From assembly GCA_947459295.1 (NCBI GenBank), contig CANHCY010000006.1, positions 17,678 to 81,677 of the forward strand: a DNA stretch of 64,000 nucleotides, read 5' to 3'. The translations under genes were made by a program, and so were the position numbers. The first letter of the stretch is position 1; every line of letters begins with the position of its first letter. A model generated the notes under the pieces. The model did no database searches and was not told the DNA's origin. It saw nothing but the letters and a program-made list of their open reading frames with translations. Of this stretch, positions 55,256-63,963 are shown one piece after another. Origin of the DNA: Chitinophagaceae bacterium (lineage in GTDB: Bacteria > Bacteroidota > Bacteroidia > Chitinophagales > Chitinophagaceae).

Positions 55256-56467
55256 CTAACTTTTTAATGATAATAATTGCTGGCTTGCTTTTTTAGCAGG
55301 TATCCATGCGGCTAGTAGTGCAATAACTGCTATGGTAGTAACAACTAGTACATAGTCGGTAGCCATTAATTTTACAGGATAGTAATCAATAATAAAACTA
55401 CCGCCACCACCGAGTGTAATAATTTTAAATTTTAATTGGAGTACACAAATAATGGTGCCAATTGCTGTTCCAATAGCCGTGCCCACACCAGCAAGTACGA
55501 CCCCTTCTGTAATAAATATTTTTTGAATCAGTGAAGCGCTTGATCCCATTGCTTTTAGCACTGCAATATCTTTTTGTTTTTCTAACACTAGCATGGTAAG
55601 TGCACCAATCATGTTAAATGCGGCAACAATTAGTATCAAACTTAAAATACCATAAATCACCCACTTTTCCATTTGCATGACGGCATACAAATTTTTGTTT
55701 TGCTCGTAGCGCGTTTCTATAATAAAATTTTTACCAAGTGCATTTTGTAGTTTTGCTTTTATTTTTTCGGGACTGCCATTTATTTTTATTTCTAAGCCAC
55801 TCACCTGATTGGGTGTCATTGAAAGCATGTACTGTAAAAAAGACAGGTTGGTAAAAATAAATTTATTGTCAAACTCTTGTTGCACCGCAAAAACCCCTTT
55901 CCCTGTTACATTAAAAGCAAACATGCCATCTACGGCGTCAAAACCCGCGCCTTTATTAGGCGTATAGAGCGTTAAAGGAAATCCGCCTTTTGTAACATCG
56001 GCACCTACTGCGTTTTCGATGCCTGCGCCTATTACAATACCTGGGTTTTGCAGATCACCCATTGTATAACTACCTCTTACAATATGCTTATAAATATTAT
56101 TGGTGCGGGCAAAACCAGAGTCCACCCCTTTTACTACCACAATGCTCTGATAATCGCCATTGGCAAGTAATGCTTTTTCTTCAATCACTTTACTTACAGC
56201 TACTATGCCCTCAATAGATTTTATTGTGTATACAGTTTTATCATCGAGATTCATTCTTTTACCCTGTGCAGGAAGCACGCGCATGTCTGCGTAAAAATCA
56301 GTGTAGAGACCTTTTACTAAATCTTCGAAACCATTAAATACACTTAAAATAACAATGAGTGCCGCCGCGCCTACCGCAATAGCCGTAACGCTTACCCATG
56401 CAATAATGTTAATTGCACTTGTAGACTTTTTTGATTTAAAATACCGCCAAGCAAATAAATATTGCAC
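55256..56467 (-). CDS. LolC/LolE-family ABC transporter permease
   Basis: A 403-residue FtsX/MacB-type permease. The layout is one N-terminal membrane helix (INIIAWVSVTAIAVGAAALIV), a large periplasmic domain of about 220 residues, and three C-terminal helices (near residues 270, 315 and 370). The opening MQYLFAWRYFKSKKSTSAIN is typical of LolE/LolC-type proteins that release lipoproteins from the inner membrane. The ATPase LolD is not adjacent in the window. It follows rbfA by nine bases and is likely co-transcribed. Function in lipoprotein release is well supported by family; the pairing partner is elsewhere. Confidence 0.9.
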   Translation of the reverse strand: MQYLFAWRYFKSKKSTSAINIIAWVSVTAIAVGAAALIVILSVFNGFEDLVKGLYTDFYADMRVLPAQGKRMNLDDKTVYTIKSIEGIVAVSKVIEEKALLANGDYQSIVVVKGVDSGFARTNNIYKHIVRGSYTMGDLQNPGIVIGAGIENAVGADVTKGGFPLTLYTPNKGAGFDAVDGMFAFNVTGKGVFAVQQEFDNKFIFTNLSFLQYMLSMTPNQVSGLEIKINGSPEKIKAKLQNALGKNFIIETRYEQNKNLYAVMQMEKWVIYGILSLILIVAAFNMIGALTMLVLEKQKDIAVLKAMGSSASLIQKIFITEGVVLAGVGTAIGTAIGTIICVLQLKFKIITLGGGGSFIIDYYPVKLMATDYVLVVTTIAVIALLAAWIPAKKASQQLLSLKS

Positions 56468-56476
56468 GAGACTTGA

Positions 56477-56884
56477 TTAATTTGATGCTGGATCTGTATC
56501 GTCACCACGATTAGGTTCTTCTGTTGCCTTTTTTTCGGCACTAATTTGCTTAAAGATTTCTTCCATCTTAAACACATAATCAAGCGTGTCATCGTGGTAA
56601 AAATGTAATACCGGAATACGCCTAAACTGATGCTTTACACGGTCGGCTAGCTCCTTTTTGATCTCCCAGGCCCTAGACTCAATCACTTTCATCACTTCCT
56701 TAGCATCTGGAACCTGAAACAAACTTAAGTAAATACGTGCCTCCAAAAGATCTGGGGTCACTTTCACGGATGAGATGGAAACCATACCACCAGCTATCAT
56801 AGAAAGGTTTAGCCTTCTAAAAATATCATTCATTTCTTCTTGAATAGCACCGGCTACCTGACGTTGACGTTTACCTTCCTCCAT
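56477..56884 (-). CDS. rbfA: 30S ribosome-binding factor A
   Basis: RbfA assists maturation of the 16S rRNA 5' end in the 30S subunit. The 135-residue protein has the KH-like core, with GKRQRQVAGAIQEEMNDIF at the N-terminus, ISSVKVTPDLLEARIYLSLF, and HQFRRIPVLHFYHDDTLDY. It has a Glu/Asp-rich tail of about 20 residues. It is the first gene of a two-gene unit with the LolE-like permease. Confidence 0.95.
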   Translation of the reverse strand: MEEGKRQRQVAGAIQEEMNDIFRRLNLSMIAGGMVSISSVKVTPDLLEARIYLSLFQVPDAKEVMKVIESRAWEIKKELADRVKHQFRRIPVLHFYHDDTLDYVFKMEEIFKQISAEKKATEEPNRGDDTDPASN

Positions 56885-56948
56885 GTTCTTTGTGTTTAAT
56901 TGGCTGTAAAATTAGTTACTTTGCCTTGTTTTAACGATTTTATCATTT

Positions 56949-58778
56949 ATGAAGCGTTTTTCACGAATTCTGTTTTACCTCCGGACCCAAAAAAGGAATA
57001 TTGTCCTTTACGTGGTATTTAACCTCTTGTCCATCCTGTTTTCGCTGGTTTCGCTGGCTATGTTGGCGCCATTTTTGCAACTTTTATTTGGAACTGAAAA
57101 ACTCATCACTACAAAACCAATTGCTTCAGATGCCAGTTTATCTGCGGGCACTATTTTAAATTACCTCAAATATTTTATTTCTAGAATCATTATTGAAGAA
57201 GGAACCGTATATGCGCTTGGCGCCATCTGTGGTATTATTATTACGGCCATCTTCTTTAAAAATTTATTTACTTACTTGTCCTTTAGGGTGCTAGCACCCA
57301 TGCGCAATTATGTAATGACAACGCTGCGCTCCGATTTGTATAAAAAATTATTAGACCTTCCAATTGGCTATTTTACCGAACAGCGTAAAGGCGATATTAT
57401 TAGTAGAATGAGTAATGATGCCAACGAAATTGAATGGAGTGTGATGAGTACGTTAGAAGGACTTATTAAAGATCCACTCAATATCCTTATCATTTTAATA
57501 TTCTTGGTTTTTTTAAGTCCGGTATTGTCTTTGTTTTTATTAGTACTATTACCGGTAACAGGCTTTGTCATTGGACGCCTTAGTAGAAGTTTAAAAAAAC
57601 AATCTACCAGTTCACAAGAAAAGTTAGGCACGCTACTGTCTATATTAGATGAAACCCTTGGTGGACTAAGGGTTATCAAGGCTTTCAATGCCGAAAAAAT
57701 ACTATTACAAAAGTTCTTAGACAACAACAATGCGCTCAATCATATCCGCAACAAAATGAATTTTAGAAAAGATTTGGCATCGCCGATGTCCGAATTTTTA
57801 GGTGTGATTGTGCTTTCTTGTATCTTATGGTTTGGCGGAAGACTCGTATTAAATAACCAAGCAGGACTCGGACCAGAAAGTTTTATCACCTACATTTTAT
57901 TTTTTACGCAAATTATTAATCCGGCAAAATCTTTATCTAGTTCATTTTATAATGCACAAAGAGGCAGTGCCGCTATCGAACGAATTGAAGAAATTTTAAA
58001 AGCACCCGTTGCCATTAAAGACAAACCAAATGCAACAATTTTAGAAAATTTTGAACAGCGCATCGAGTTTAAAAATGTAAGTTTTTCTTATGACGATACT
58101 ACCATTTTAAAAAACATCAACCTTGTTATTGAAAAAGGAAAAACGGTAGCACTGGTAGGTTCATCGGGTGCCGGTAAAAGCACGTTAGCGGATTTAATTC
58201 CGCGTTTTCATGACGTAACAGAAGGTGAAGTTTTAATTGATGGCATCAACATCAAAGAATATAGTTTACAAAGCGTGCGTGCAGCTATGGGTATTGTAAC
58301 GCAGGAGCCTATTTTATTTAATGATAGCATCGCACAAAATATTGCCCTAGGCGTCCAAACAGCAAGCCCAGCAGCCATTACAGCCGCCGCTACGGTAGCC
58401 AATGCTGCTGCATTTATAGAAAGCAAAGAAGATGGGTATGACGCTAATATTGGCGACAGAGGTAGTAAATTAAGTGGCGGTGAACGTCAGCGCATTACCA
58501 TTGCAAGAGCCATTTTAAAAAATCCACCCATTTTAATTTTAGATGAAGCCACTTCATCTCTTGATACAGAAAGTGAAAGACTGGTGCAAGACGCCATCAA
58601 TAAAATGATGCAAAACAGGACCTCTATTGTTATTGCGCACCGCCTATCTACCATCAGACACGCCGATGAAATTATTGTCTTACAAAAAGGAGAAATAGCA
58701 GAACGCGGCACACATGACGAACTACTTTCTAAAGGCGGGATGTATAAGCGCCTGATTGATATGCAAGAAGTAAAATAA
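56949..58778 (+). CDS. ABC exporter, MsbA-like (fused membrane and ATPase domains)
   Basis: A 609-residue half-transporter with an N-terminal six-helix ABC_membrane domain (residues about 15-325) and a C-terminal ATPase. Walker A is GSSGAGKSTLADLIPRF at about residue 398, the Q-loop region is GIVTQEPILFNDS, the signature is LSGGERQRITIARAIL, Walker B is ILILDEATSSLD, and the H-loop is IVIAHRLSTIRHAD. This layout matches lipid A/lipid flippases and multidrug exporters; MsbA is the likely role in a Gram-negative cell. It does not lie near lpx or lipid-synthesis genes. Three bases separate its stop from the stop of the convergent secreted-protein gene. Confidence 0.92.
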   Translation: MKRFSRILFYLRTQKRNIVLYVVFNLLSILFSLVSLAMLAPFLQLLFGTEKLITTKPIASDASLSAGTILNYLKYFISRIIIEEGTVYALGAICGIIITAIFFKNLFTYLSFRVLAPMRNYVMTTLRSDLYKKLLDLPIGYFTEQRKGDIISRMSNDANEIEWSVMSTLEGLIKDPLNILIILIFLVFLSPVLSLFLLVLLPVTGFVIGRLSRSLKKQSTSSQEKLGTLLSILDETLGGLRVIKAFNAEKILLQKFLDNNNALNHIRNKMNFRKDLASPMSEFLGVIVLSCILWFGGRLVLNNQAGLGPESFITYILFFTQIINPAKSLSSSFYNAQRGSAAIERIEEILKAPVAIKDKPNATILENFEQRIEFKNVSFSYDDTTILKNINLVIEKGKTVALVGSSGAGKSTLADLIPRFHDVTEGEVLIDGINIKEYSLQSVRAAMGIVTQEPILFNDSIAQNIALGVQTASPAAITAAATVANAAAFIESKEDGYDANIGDRGSKLSGGERQRITIARAILKNPPILILDEATSSLDTESERLVQDAINKMMQNRTSIVIAHRLSTIRHADEIIVLQKGEIAERGTHDELLSKGGMYKRLIDMQEVK

Positions 58779-58781
58779 GAA

Positions 58782-59126
58782 TTACTCGCAAACCCAATCT
58801 TTAGCAAACACATATACGGGTCCGTTATACCGATTTTGTTTTACATTTAACTTTCCACCTCTAGGAGAATAAATGTCTCCATAATAAAACTTTCCTTGCT
58901 TGTTTACAATAACTTTTGTAGCAACAAATGACCAACTCGAGCCTAAAAAACCTCCGCCCTTATATTCACTCAAATAGGCGGGATGAATAGCACTAGTGTC
59001 CGGTCTATTTAAAATTCGATTGGTTCCATTTGGAGGATAACATCCTAATTTAACTGTCTTTTCAATGTTTTGGGCCATTAAAGTAAATGGCAAACAAAAA
59101 CTTAAAATAAAAAGAAATTTTTTCAT
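58782..59126 (-). CDS. Small secreted protein of unknown function
   Basis: A 114-residue protein with a signal peptide (MKKFLFILSFCLPFTLMAQ) and a mature part of about 95 residues. It has two Cys (GCYPPNG and the C-terminal WVCE), a Gly/Pro/Tyr-rich middle and strand-like segments (FVATKVIVNKQGKFYYGDIY). I do not recognise a family. It is separated from the H1-like/DksA gene by a terminator, so it probably has its own promoter, which I could not pin down. Confidence 0.65.
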   Translation of the reverse strand: MKKFLFILSFCLPFTLMAQNIEKTVKLGCYPPNGTNRILNRPDTSAIHPAYLSEYKGGGFLGSSWSFVATKVIVNKQGKFYYGDIYSPRGGKLNVKQNRYNGPVYVFAKDWVCE

Positions 59127-59297
59127 TTGAATTATGATTTAATTTTTTTGCAATAGCTGCTACTGAAGTTTGTTGTTCTAAAATCTAAAGGCAGTATTGT
59201 ATTTCTATAGTGAAACACAACCTATTAAATTTTGTTCATATTTATAAATATAATAATGTTTCTTGCGAAATCAACTCAGCTTGATACAACACAGCAC

Positions 59298-59328
59298 AAA
59301 AAAAGGCCGCAATTTGCGGCCTTTTTTA
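59298..59328 (-). terminator. Intrinsic terminator after the ileS operon
   Basis: AAAAAAGGCCGCAA pairs perfectly with TTGCGGCCTTTTTT (59299-59312 with 59314-59327), one base in the loop. The A and T runs on both sides make it bidirectional in form, and it lies 18 bases after the stop of the H1-like/DksA protein gene. Confidence 0.92.
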
Positions 59329-59345
59329 TAGATCAAAATCTAAAT

Positions 59346-60533
59346 TTATTGTTGATCAGGACTTGGTTTTACAAGACCTAATTTAGCTTCTAGGCTAAGT
59401 GTAGCATGTGGCACAGCACGTAAACGAGCTTTGTCAATTAACTTACCAGTAACTCTACAAATTCCATAAGTCTTACTCTCAATACGCATGATTGCTTTTT
59501 CAAGATGGTCGATATAGGTAATTTGACGACTAGCCATTTGAGACAACTGCTCTCTTTCCATACTTACACTTCCATCTTCCATCGTCATGTAACGTGCATC
59601 GTCATTATCACCACCCATTTCATCTTTACGGGTAATTAAACCTTGCAAGTACACAAGCTCTTTTTTAGCAGCTTCTAATTTTTTATTAATAAGCTCACGG
59701 AAATCGTTTAATTCCGCATCACTATATTTAACGAGTGTTTGAGTACTTCTCGTTACTATTTGCACTCTTTTTTCGAGTGGTGTATAGCCTGGGCTATAAG
59801 GTACACTTGATTTAGTATTTGTCTTTGGCACCTTTACGTCTTTAATGGGTTCTAATGGTTTTCTAACCGGCTTTTTAGGTGGTGCTGGCGGCAATTTCAC
59901 TTCCGGCTTTTTAGGCATTGGAGGAAGTGGCGTTGGTTTTGCTTTTACCACTGGCGCAGGTGCAATTTTTGGCACTGGCTTAGAAGGTAAAACTACTTTT
60001 CCACCAGGTCTTACTGGTGCCGTTTTAACAATCACTTTAGCAGGAGGAGGTTTAACTGCTTTTGCAGGCTTTGCTGTTTTAACCGGTGCCGCTGCTTTTA
60101 CTGGAGCTGCAGGTTTTGCAGGTGCCGCTTTTGCTGGCACCGCTTTTGCAGGCGCTGCTTTTTTTGCAGGCGCTGGAGTTGGTTTTACAGGTGCCGCTTT
60201 TTTTGCAGGTACTGGAGCTGCTACTTTTTTAGCAGGCGCTACTGGTTTAGCAGGAACTGCCTTTTTAGCGGGTGCTGTTGGTTTTGCAGGTGCTGCTTTT
60301 TTTACAGGCACGGCTACTTTTTTAGCGGGTGCTGCTGGTTTAGCAGGTGCAGCTTTCTTTACAGGAGCTGCAACTTTTTTAGCGGGCGCTGCTGGTTTAG
60401 CAGGTGCTGCTTTTTTTACAGGAGCAACTACTTTTTTAGCAGGTGCTGCTTTTTTGGCCGGTGCCGCCTTTTTAGCTGGAGCTGCTACTTTTTTAGCAGG
60501 TGCTGCTTTTGGGGCTGGTTTCTTTGTAGCCAT
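59346..60533 (-). CDS. Histone H1-like Lys/Ala/Pro-rich tail fused to a DksA/TraR-like domain
   Basis: A 395-residue protein in two parts. Residues 1 to about 245 are almost only Lys, Ala, Pro and Val in PAKKAAP-type repeats, like the C-terminal tails of histone H1 or bacterial H1-like proteins; this predicts a basic, disordered DNA- or RNA-binding region. Residues about 255-395 form a DksA/TraR-like domain: a charged helical pair (YSDAELNDFRELINKKLEAA to MRIESKTYG), then YGICRVTGKLIDKARLRAVPHA. Of the four zinc-ligand cysteines of DksA only Cys359 remains; the second position is Thr362 and the later pair is missing. The domain is close to the Bacteroidota proteins annotated as TraR/DksA near ileS. 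It follows ileS by ten bases and shares its transcript. Confidence 0.9.
   Translation of the reverse strand: MATKKPAPKAAPAKKVAAPAKKAAPAKKAAPAKKVVAPVKKAAPAKPAAPAKKVAAPVKKAAPAKPAAPAKKVAVPVKKAAPAKPTAPAKKAVPAKPVAPAKKVAAPVPAKKAAPVKPTPAPAKKAAPAKAVPAKAAPAKPAAPVKAAAPVKTAKPAKAVKPPPAKVIVKTAPVRPGGKVVLPSKPVPKIAPAPVVKAKPTPLPPMPKKPEVKLPPAPPKKPVRKPLEPIKDVKVPKTNTKSSVPYSPGYTPLEKRVQIVTRSTQTLVKYSDAELNDFRELINKKLEAAKKELVYLQGLITRKDEMGGDNDDARYMTMEDGSVSMEREQLSQMASRQITYIDHLEKAIMRIESKTYGICRVTGKLIDKARLRAVPHATLSLEAKLGLVKPSPDQQ
60276..60446 (-). repeat. Three tandem 57-base coding repeats in the H1-like tail
   Basis: Residues 30-86 of the fusion protein are three copies of a 19-residue unit (APAKKVVAPVKKAAPAKPA, then with VAA and VAV in place of VVA). 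The DNA copies are near-identical and in tandem, followed by shorter imperfect PAKK units. Such arrays can change copy number. Confidence 0.8.
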
Positions 60534-60543
60534 ATGCTTGTTG

Positions 60544-63500
60544 TTATGCTTGTTTAGTTATTGAAACCTTTAGCAAATTCTCGTTTACTTCGAGCTCCGT
60601 TGCGTTTGCAACATGGTCTACCCAATTGATAGAATCAGCTAAAATTTCGCGGCAAATATAGTTGTTATATTTAACAATCGACTCCTTTAGCCTGTCGCAA
60701 TGCTCAAGGGTCACGAATATACGGTCTGTAAGGGCAAAACCGCTGTCTTTTCGAATATTTTGTACACGGTTTACAAACTCCCTGGCGTCCCCTTCTTGTT
60801 GTAAATCGGGTGTAATCGTAATATCGAGGGCCACTGTTAGGCTACCTTTACTGGCAACGCTCCAACCCGGAATGTCTTCTGCAGCAATTTCAACTTCGGT
60901 CAAAGCAATGCTAAGTTCTTCACCCTCAACAGATAAGAGAATCTCGCCTGTTTTTTCGAGGGTAGCAATTTGAGTAGCAGTCATGGCAGTAATGGCCGCG
61001 CCGGCTGCTTTCATTTTAGCCCCCATTTTGGTACCGAGTGCCTTAAAGTTGGGTTTTATCTTTTTCTTAATAATCCCCTCCGTTTCAGTCAAATATTCAA
61101 TTTCTTTAACATTTACCTCTGCCGTTATCAAATCCTGGATTAAAACCAGTTGATCCTGCATGGCAGGGTCTAGTACCGGGATGAGTATTTTTTGAAGTGG
61201 CTGACGCACTTTAATATTTACTTTTTTACGAAGGCTTAATACCAACGAGCATACATCCTGGGCTAATTGCATTCTTTCCTCTAATGCGGCATCAATACAT
61301 GAGTCATTGGCCACTGGGAAATTTGCATGATGAATAGACGCTACTTGATGCTTACCCGTTACGCTATTAAGATTACCAAAAATAGCATCAGTAAAAAACG
61401 GCGCAATTGGGGCTGTTAATTGTATCACCGTTTCTAAGCATTCATATAAAGTTTGATACGCACTAATTTTATCCTGCTCATATTCACCTTTCCAAAATCT
61501 TCTTCTACAAAGTCTTACATACCAGTTACTCAGTTGCTCATCAACAAAAGATTCAATGGCTCTTCCTGCGACGGTTGGTTCATAATCATCCATTGCTGCA
61601 GTTACTTTTTTAACGAGCGAATGTAAACTTGATAAAATCCAACGATCAATTTCTGGACGCTCTGCTAAAGGGACTGGCGCTTCCGAAAAAGAAAAGCCAT
61701 CTACGTTTGCATAGAGTGTAAAAAATTGATACGTATTATAAAGGGTTCCAAAAAACTTACGTTGCACTTCTTGAATACCCGCTACATCAAATTTTAAATT
61801 ATCCCATGGCGAAGCATTGGTAACAAGGTACCAACGGGTTGCGTCGGCGCCATATTTTTCAATGGTTTCAAATGGATTAACAACGTTACCAAGTCGCTTA
61901 CTCATTTTGTTGCCGTTTTTATCTAGCACGAGTCCATTACTCACAACGGTTTTATAGGCAACGCTATCAAAAAGCATCACACCAATCGCATGCAGTGTAT
62001 AAAACCAGCCACGTGTTTGATCCACACCTTCGCAAATAAAATCGGCAGGAAAAGCTTGACCCTTATCTACAAGGTCTTTATTTTCAAATGGATAATGCCA
62101 CTGCGCATAAGGCATAGCGCCACTATCAAACCAAACATCAATTAAATCTGAAACGCGGTGCATGGGTTTACCAGATGCACTCACTAAAACAATATCATCA
62201 ACAAATGGTTTGTGTAAATCTAAGATACCGCCGTGCAAATAATTTTGATTGACGCTTCCGCCTAAAACTTCATTTGCTTTTTTGATGCCAGCATTTAATT
62301 CCTCTACAGAGCCAATACAAACCTGTTCGCTTGCGTCTTCTGTTCGCCATATTGGCAAAGGCGTTCCCCAGTATCTACTTCTACTCAAATTCCAATCCAC
62401 CATATTTTCAAGCCAGTTACCAAAACGGCCTTCGCCGGTAGAAGCTGGCTTCCAGTTGATGGTTTTATTGAGTTCAACCATACGGTCTTTAACGGCTGTG
62501 GTTTTAATAAACCAAGCGTCCAGTGGATAGTATAAAATAGGCTTATCCGTTCTCCAACAATGCGGATAACTGTGTTCGTATTTTTCTACTTTAAATGCAC
62601 GATTTTCCTTTTTAAGCTTTACACAGATGTCTACGTTAACGTCTACATAATTAGGGTCGTCTTTGTAATTTTTTACATAGCGGTTACTAAACTCACCAAC
62701 GCCATCTACAAATTTTCCTGCTCTATCTACAAGTGTTAAAATACCAATATTATTTTTTTGTCCAACACGGTAATCGTCTGCGCCAAACGCAGGTGAGGTA
62801 TGTACTATACCTGTACCATCTTCGGTGGTAACAAAATCACCTACTAAAATTCTAAAGGGTTTTGCACCAGGTGTAATTGCATCAATCACCTCCATACTAT
62901 TTGCATCAGATGGCATGAGTTGTTCATACTGTGCCCCTTCTATATCAGCACCTTTAAAATTTGCCACTATTTTCCAAGGCAATATTTTTTGATCAGGGTT
63001 GTAATTTTCAAAATCTCCGTTTTCTGCTTCTGGCTTAAAAAGCTTTGATAGTAAGGCTTTGGCAAGCACAACATGCACTGGCGCATGCGTGTACGGGTTA
63101 AAGGTTTTAACCAACACATACTCGATATTTGGCCCAACGGTTAATCCTAAATTAGAAGGAAGTGTCCAAGGTGTTGTTGTCCATGCTAAATAATACACTT
63201 CGTTATCACCAGCAGCGTCTAGTAAAAATTGGTTGCGCGCATCTGTTGCATTTGCTTTAAACATCGCAACACAAGACGTGTCTTTTACATCTTTGTAAGT
63301 GCCTGGCTGGTTTAATTCGTGCGAGCTAAGCCCCGTTCCGGCAGCAGGAGAATACGGCTGAATACTTACACTCTCATACAAATATCCTTTCTTGTACAAT
63401 TCACTTAAAATCCACCAAAGTGTTTCGATATAATCATTTTCAAAAGTGATATACGGGTCATTTAAATCTACCCAGTATCCCATTTTAGTAGTGATCTCAT

Positions 63501-63900
63501 CCCACTTGTCTTTGTAACGAAGCACGGCTTCTCTACATTTTTTATTGTATTCTTCTATGGTAATTTTTTTACCAATATCTTCTTTTGTGATGCCTAATTC
63601 TTTTTCAACCCCAAGTTCTACCGGAAGTCCGTGCGTATCCCATCCGCCTTTTCTTTTTACCTGAAAACCTTGCATGGTTTTATACCTACACACCATGTCT
63701 TTTAAAGTTCTAGAAATAACGTGGTGAATACCAGGCATTCCATTGGCACTAGGCGGACCCTCATAAAATACAAAAGGAGTGTTACCTTCACGTAAACGCA
63801 CACTTTGTTCAAACGCCTCTTCTTCTTTCCATTTAGCTAAAATTGACTGCTCAATGCTAGGCAGATAAAGCCCCTGGAATTCTGGATATTTTACACGCAT
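60544..63900 (-). CDS. ileS: Isoleucine-tRNA ligase
   Basis: IleRS charges tRNA-Ile and edits misactivated valine. The 1118-residue class I enzyme has the HIGH equivalent GIHH at 57-60 in SANGMPGIHHVISR, the Trp-rich catalytic segments, the CP1 editing domain (TTPWTLPSNLGLTVGP and GTGIVHTSPAFGADD), KMSKR at 665-669, and a C-terminal anticodon-binding and extension region. The PGIHH form and the length above 1,100 residues are those of the eukaryote-like group that includes IleS2-type enzymes. It heads the operon with the H1-like/DksA gene. A promoter element lies about 56 bases upstream of the start. Confidence 0.97.
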   Translation of the reverse strand: MRVKYPEFQGLYLPSIEQSILAKWKEEEAFEQSVRLREGNTPFVFYEGPPSANGMPGIHHVISRTLKDMVCRYKTMQGFQVKRKGGWDTHGLPVELGVEKELGITKEDIGKKITIEEYNKKCREAVLRYKDKWDEITTKMGYWVDLNDPYITFENDYIETLWWILSELYKKGYLYESVSIQPYSPAAGTGLSSHELNQPGTYKDVKDTSCVAMFKANATDARNQFLLDAAGDNEVYYLAWTTTPWTLPSNLGLTVGPNIEYVLVKTFNPYTHAPVHVVLAKALLSKLFKPEAENGDFENYNPDQKILPWKIVANFKGADIEGAQYEQLMPSDANSMEVIDAITPGAKPFRILVGDFVTTEDGTGIVHTSPAFGADDYRVGQKNNIGILTLVDRAGKFVDGVGEFSNRYVKNYKDDPNYVDVNVDICVKLKKENRAFKVEKYEHSYPHCWRTDKPILYYPLDAWFIKTTAVKDRMVELNKTINWKPASTGEGRFGNWLENMVDWNLSRSRYWGTPLPIWRTEDASEQVCIGSVEELNAGIKKANEVLGGSVNQNYLHGGILDLHKPFVDDIVLVSASGKPMHRVSDLIDVWFDSGAMPYAQWHYPFENKDLVDKGQAFPADFICEGVDQTRGWFYTLHAIGVMLFDSVAYKTVVSNGLVLDKNGNKMSKRLGNVVNPFETIEKYGADATRWYLVTNASPWDNLKFDVAGIQEVQRKFFGTLYNTYQFFTLYANVDGFSFSEAPVPLAERPEIDRWILSSLHSLVKKVTAAMDDYEPTVAGRAIESFVDEQLSNWYVRLCRRRFWKGEYEQDKISAYQTLYECLETVIQLTAPIAPFFTDAIFGNLNSVTGKHQVASIHHANFPVANDSCIDAALEERMQLAQDVCSLVLSLRKKVNIKVRQPLQKILIPVLDPAMQDQLVLIQDLITAEVNVKEIEYLTETEGIIKKKIKPNFKALGTKMGAKMKAAGAAITAMTATQIATLEKTGEILLSVEGEELSIALTEVEIAAEDIPGWSVASKGSLTVALDITITPDLQQEGDAREFVNRVQNIRKDSGFALTDRIFVTLEHCDRLKESIVKYNNYICREILADSINWVDHVANATELEVNENLLKVSITKQA

Positions 63901-63921
63901 ACCTTTGTGGGTTAATCGGTT

Positions 63922-63938
63922 CTGTAATGCAATTACAG
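63922..63938 (-). promoter_or_regulatory. Small hairpin in the ileS leader
   Basis: CTGTAAT at 63922-63928 pairs with ATTACAG at 63932-63938 around GCA. It lies between the promoter element and the ileS start, so it would be in the mRNA leader. A regulatory role is inference. Confidence 0.4.
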
Positions 63939-63955
63939 CCCTGTTTTTAAGGCTG

Positions 63956-63963
63956 CAAAGGTA
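63956..63963 (-). promoter_or_regulatory. Bacteroidota -7 promoter element for ileS
   Basis: The minus strand reads TACCTTTG, an exact TAnnTTTG match, 55 bases before the ileS ATG. Confidence 0.6.

Noticed and set aside
59845..60564. Long open frame of 239 codons on the plus strand, rich in Gly, Ala and Phe, opposite the H1-like tail
   Set aside because: It is the mirror of the Lys/Ala/Pro repeat on the other strand; codon repetition keeps the opposite frame open. It has no start context or family signature.
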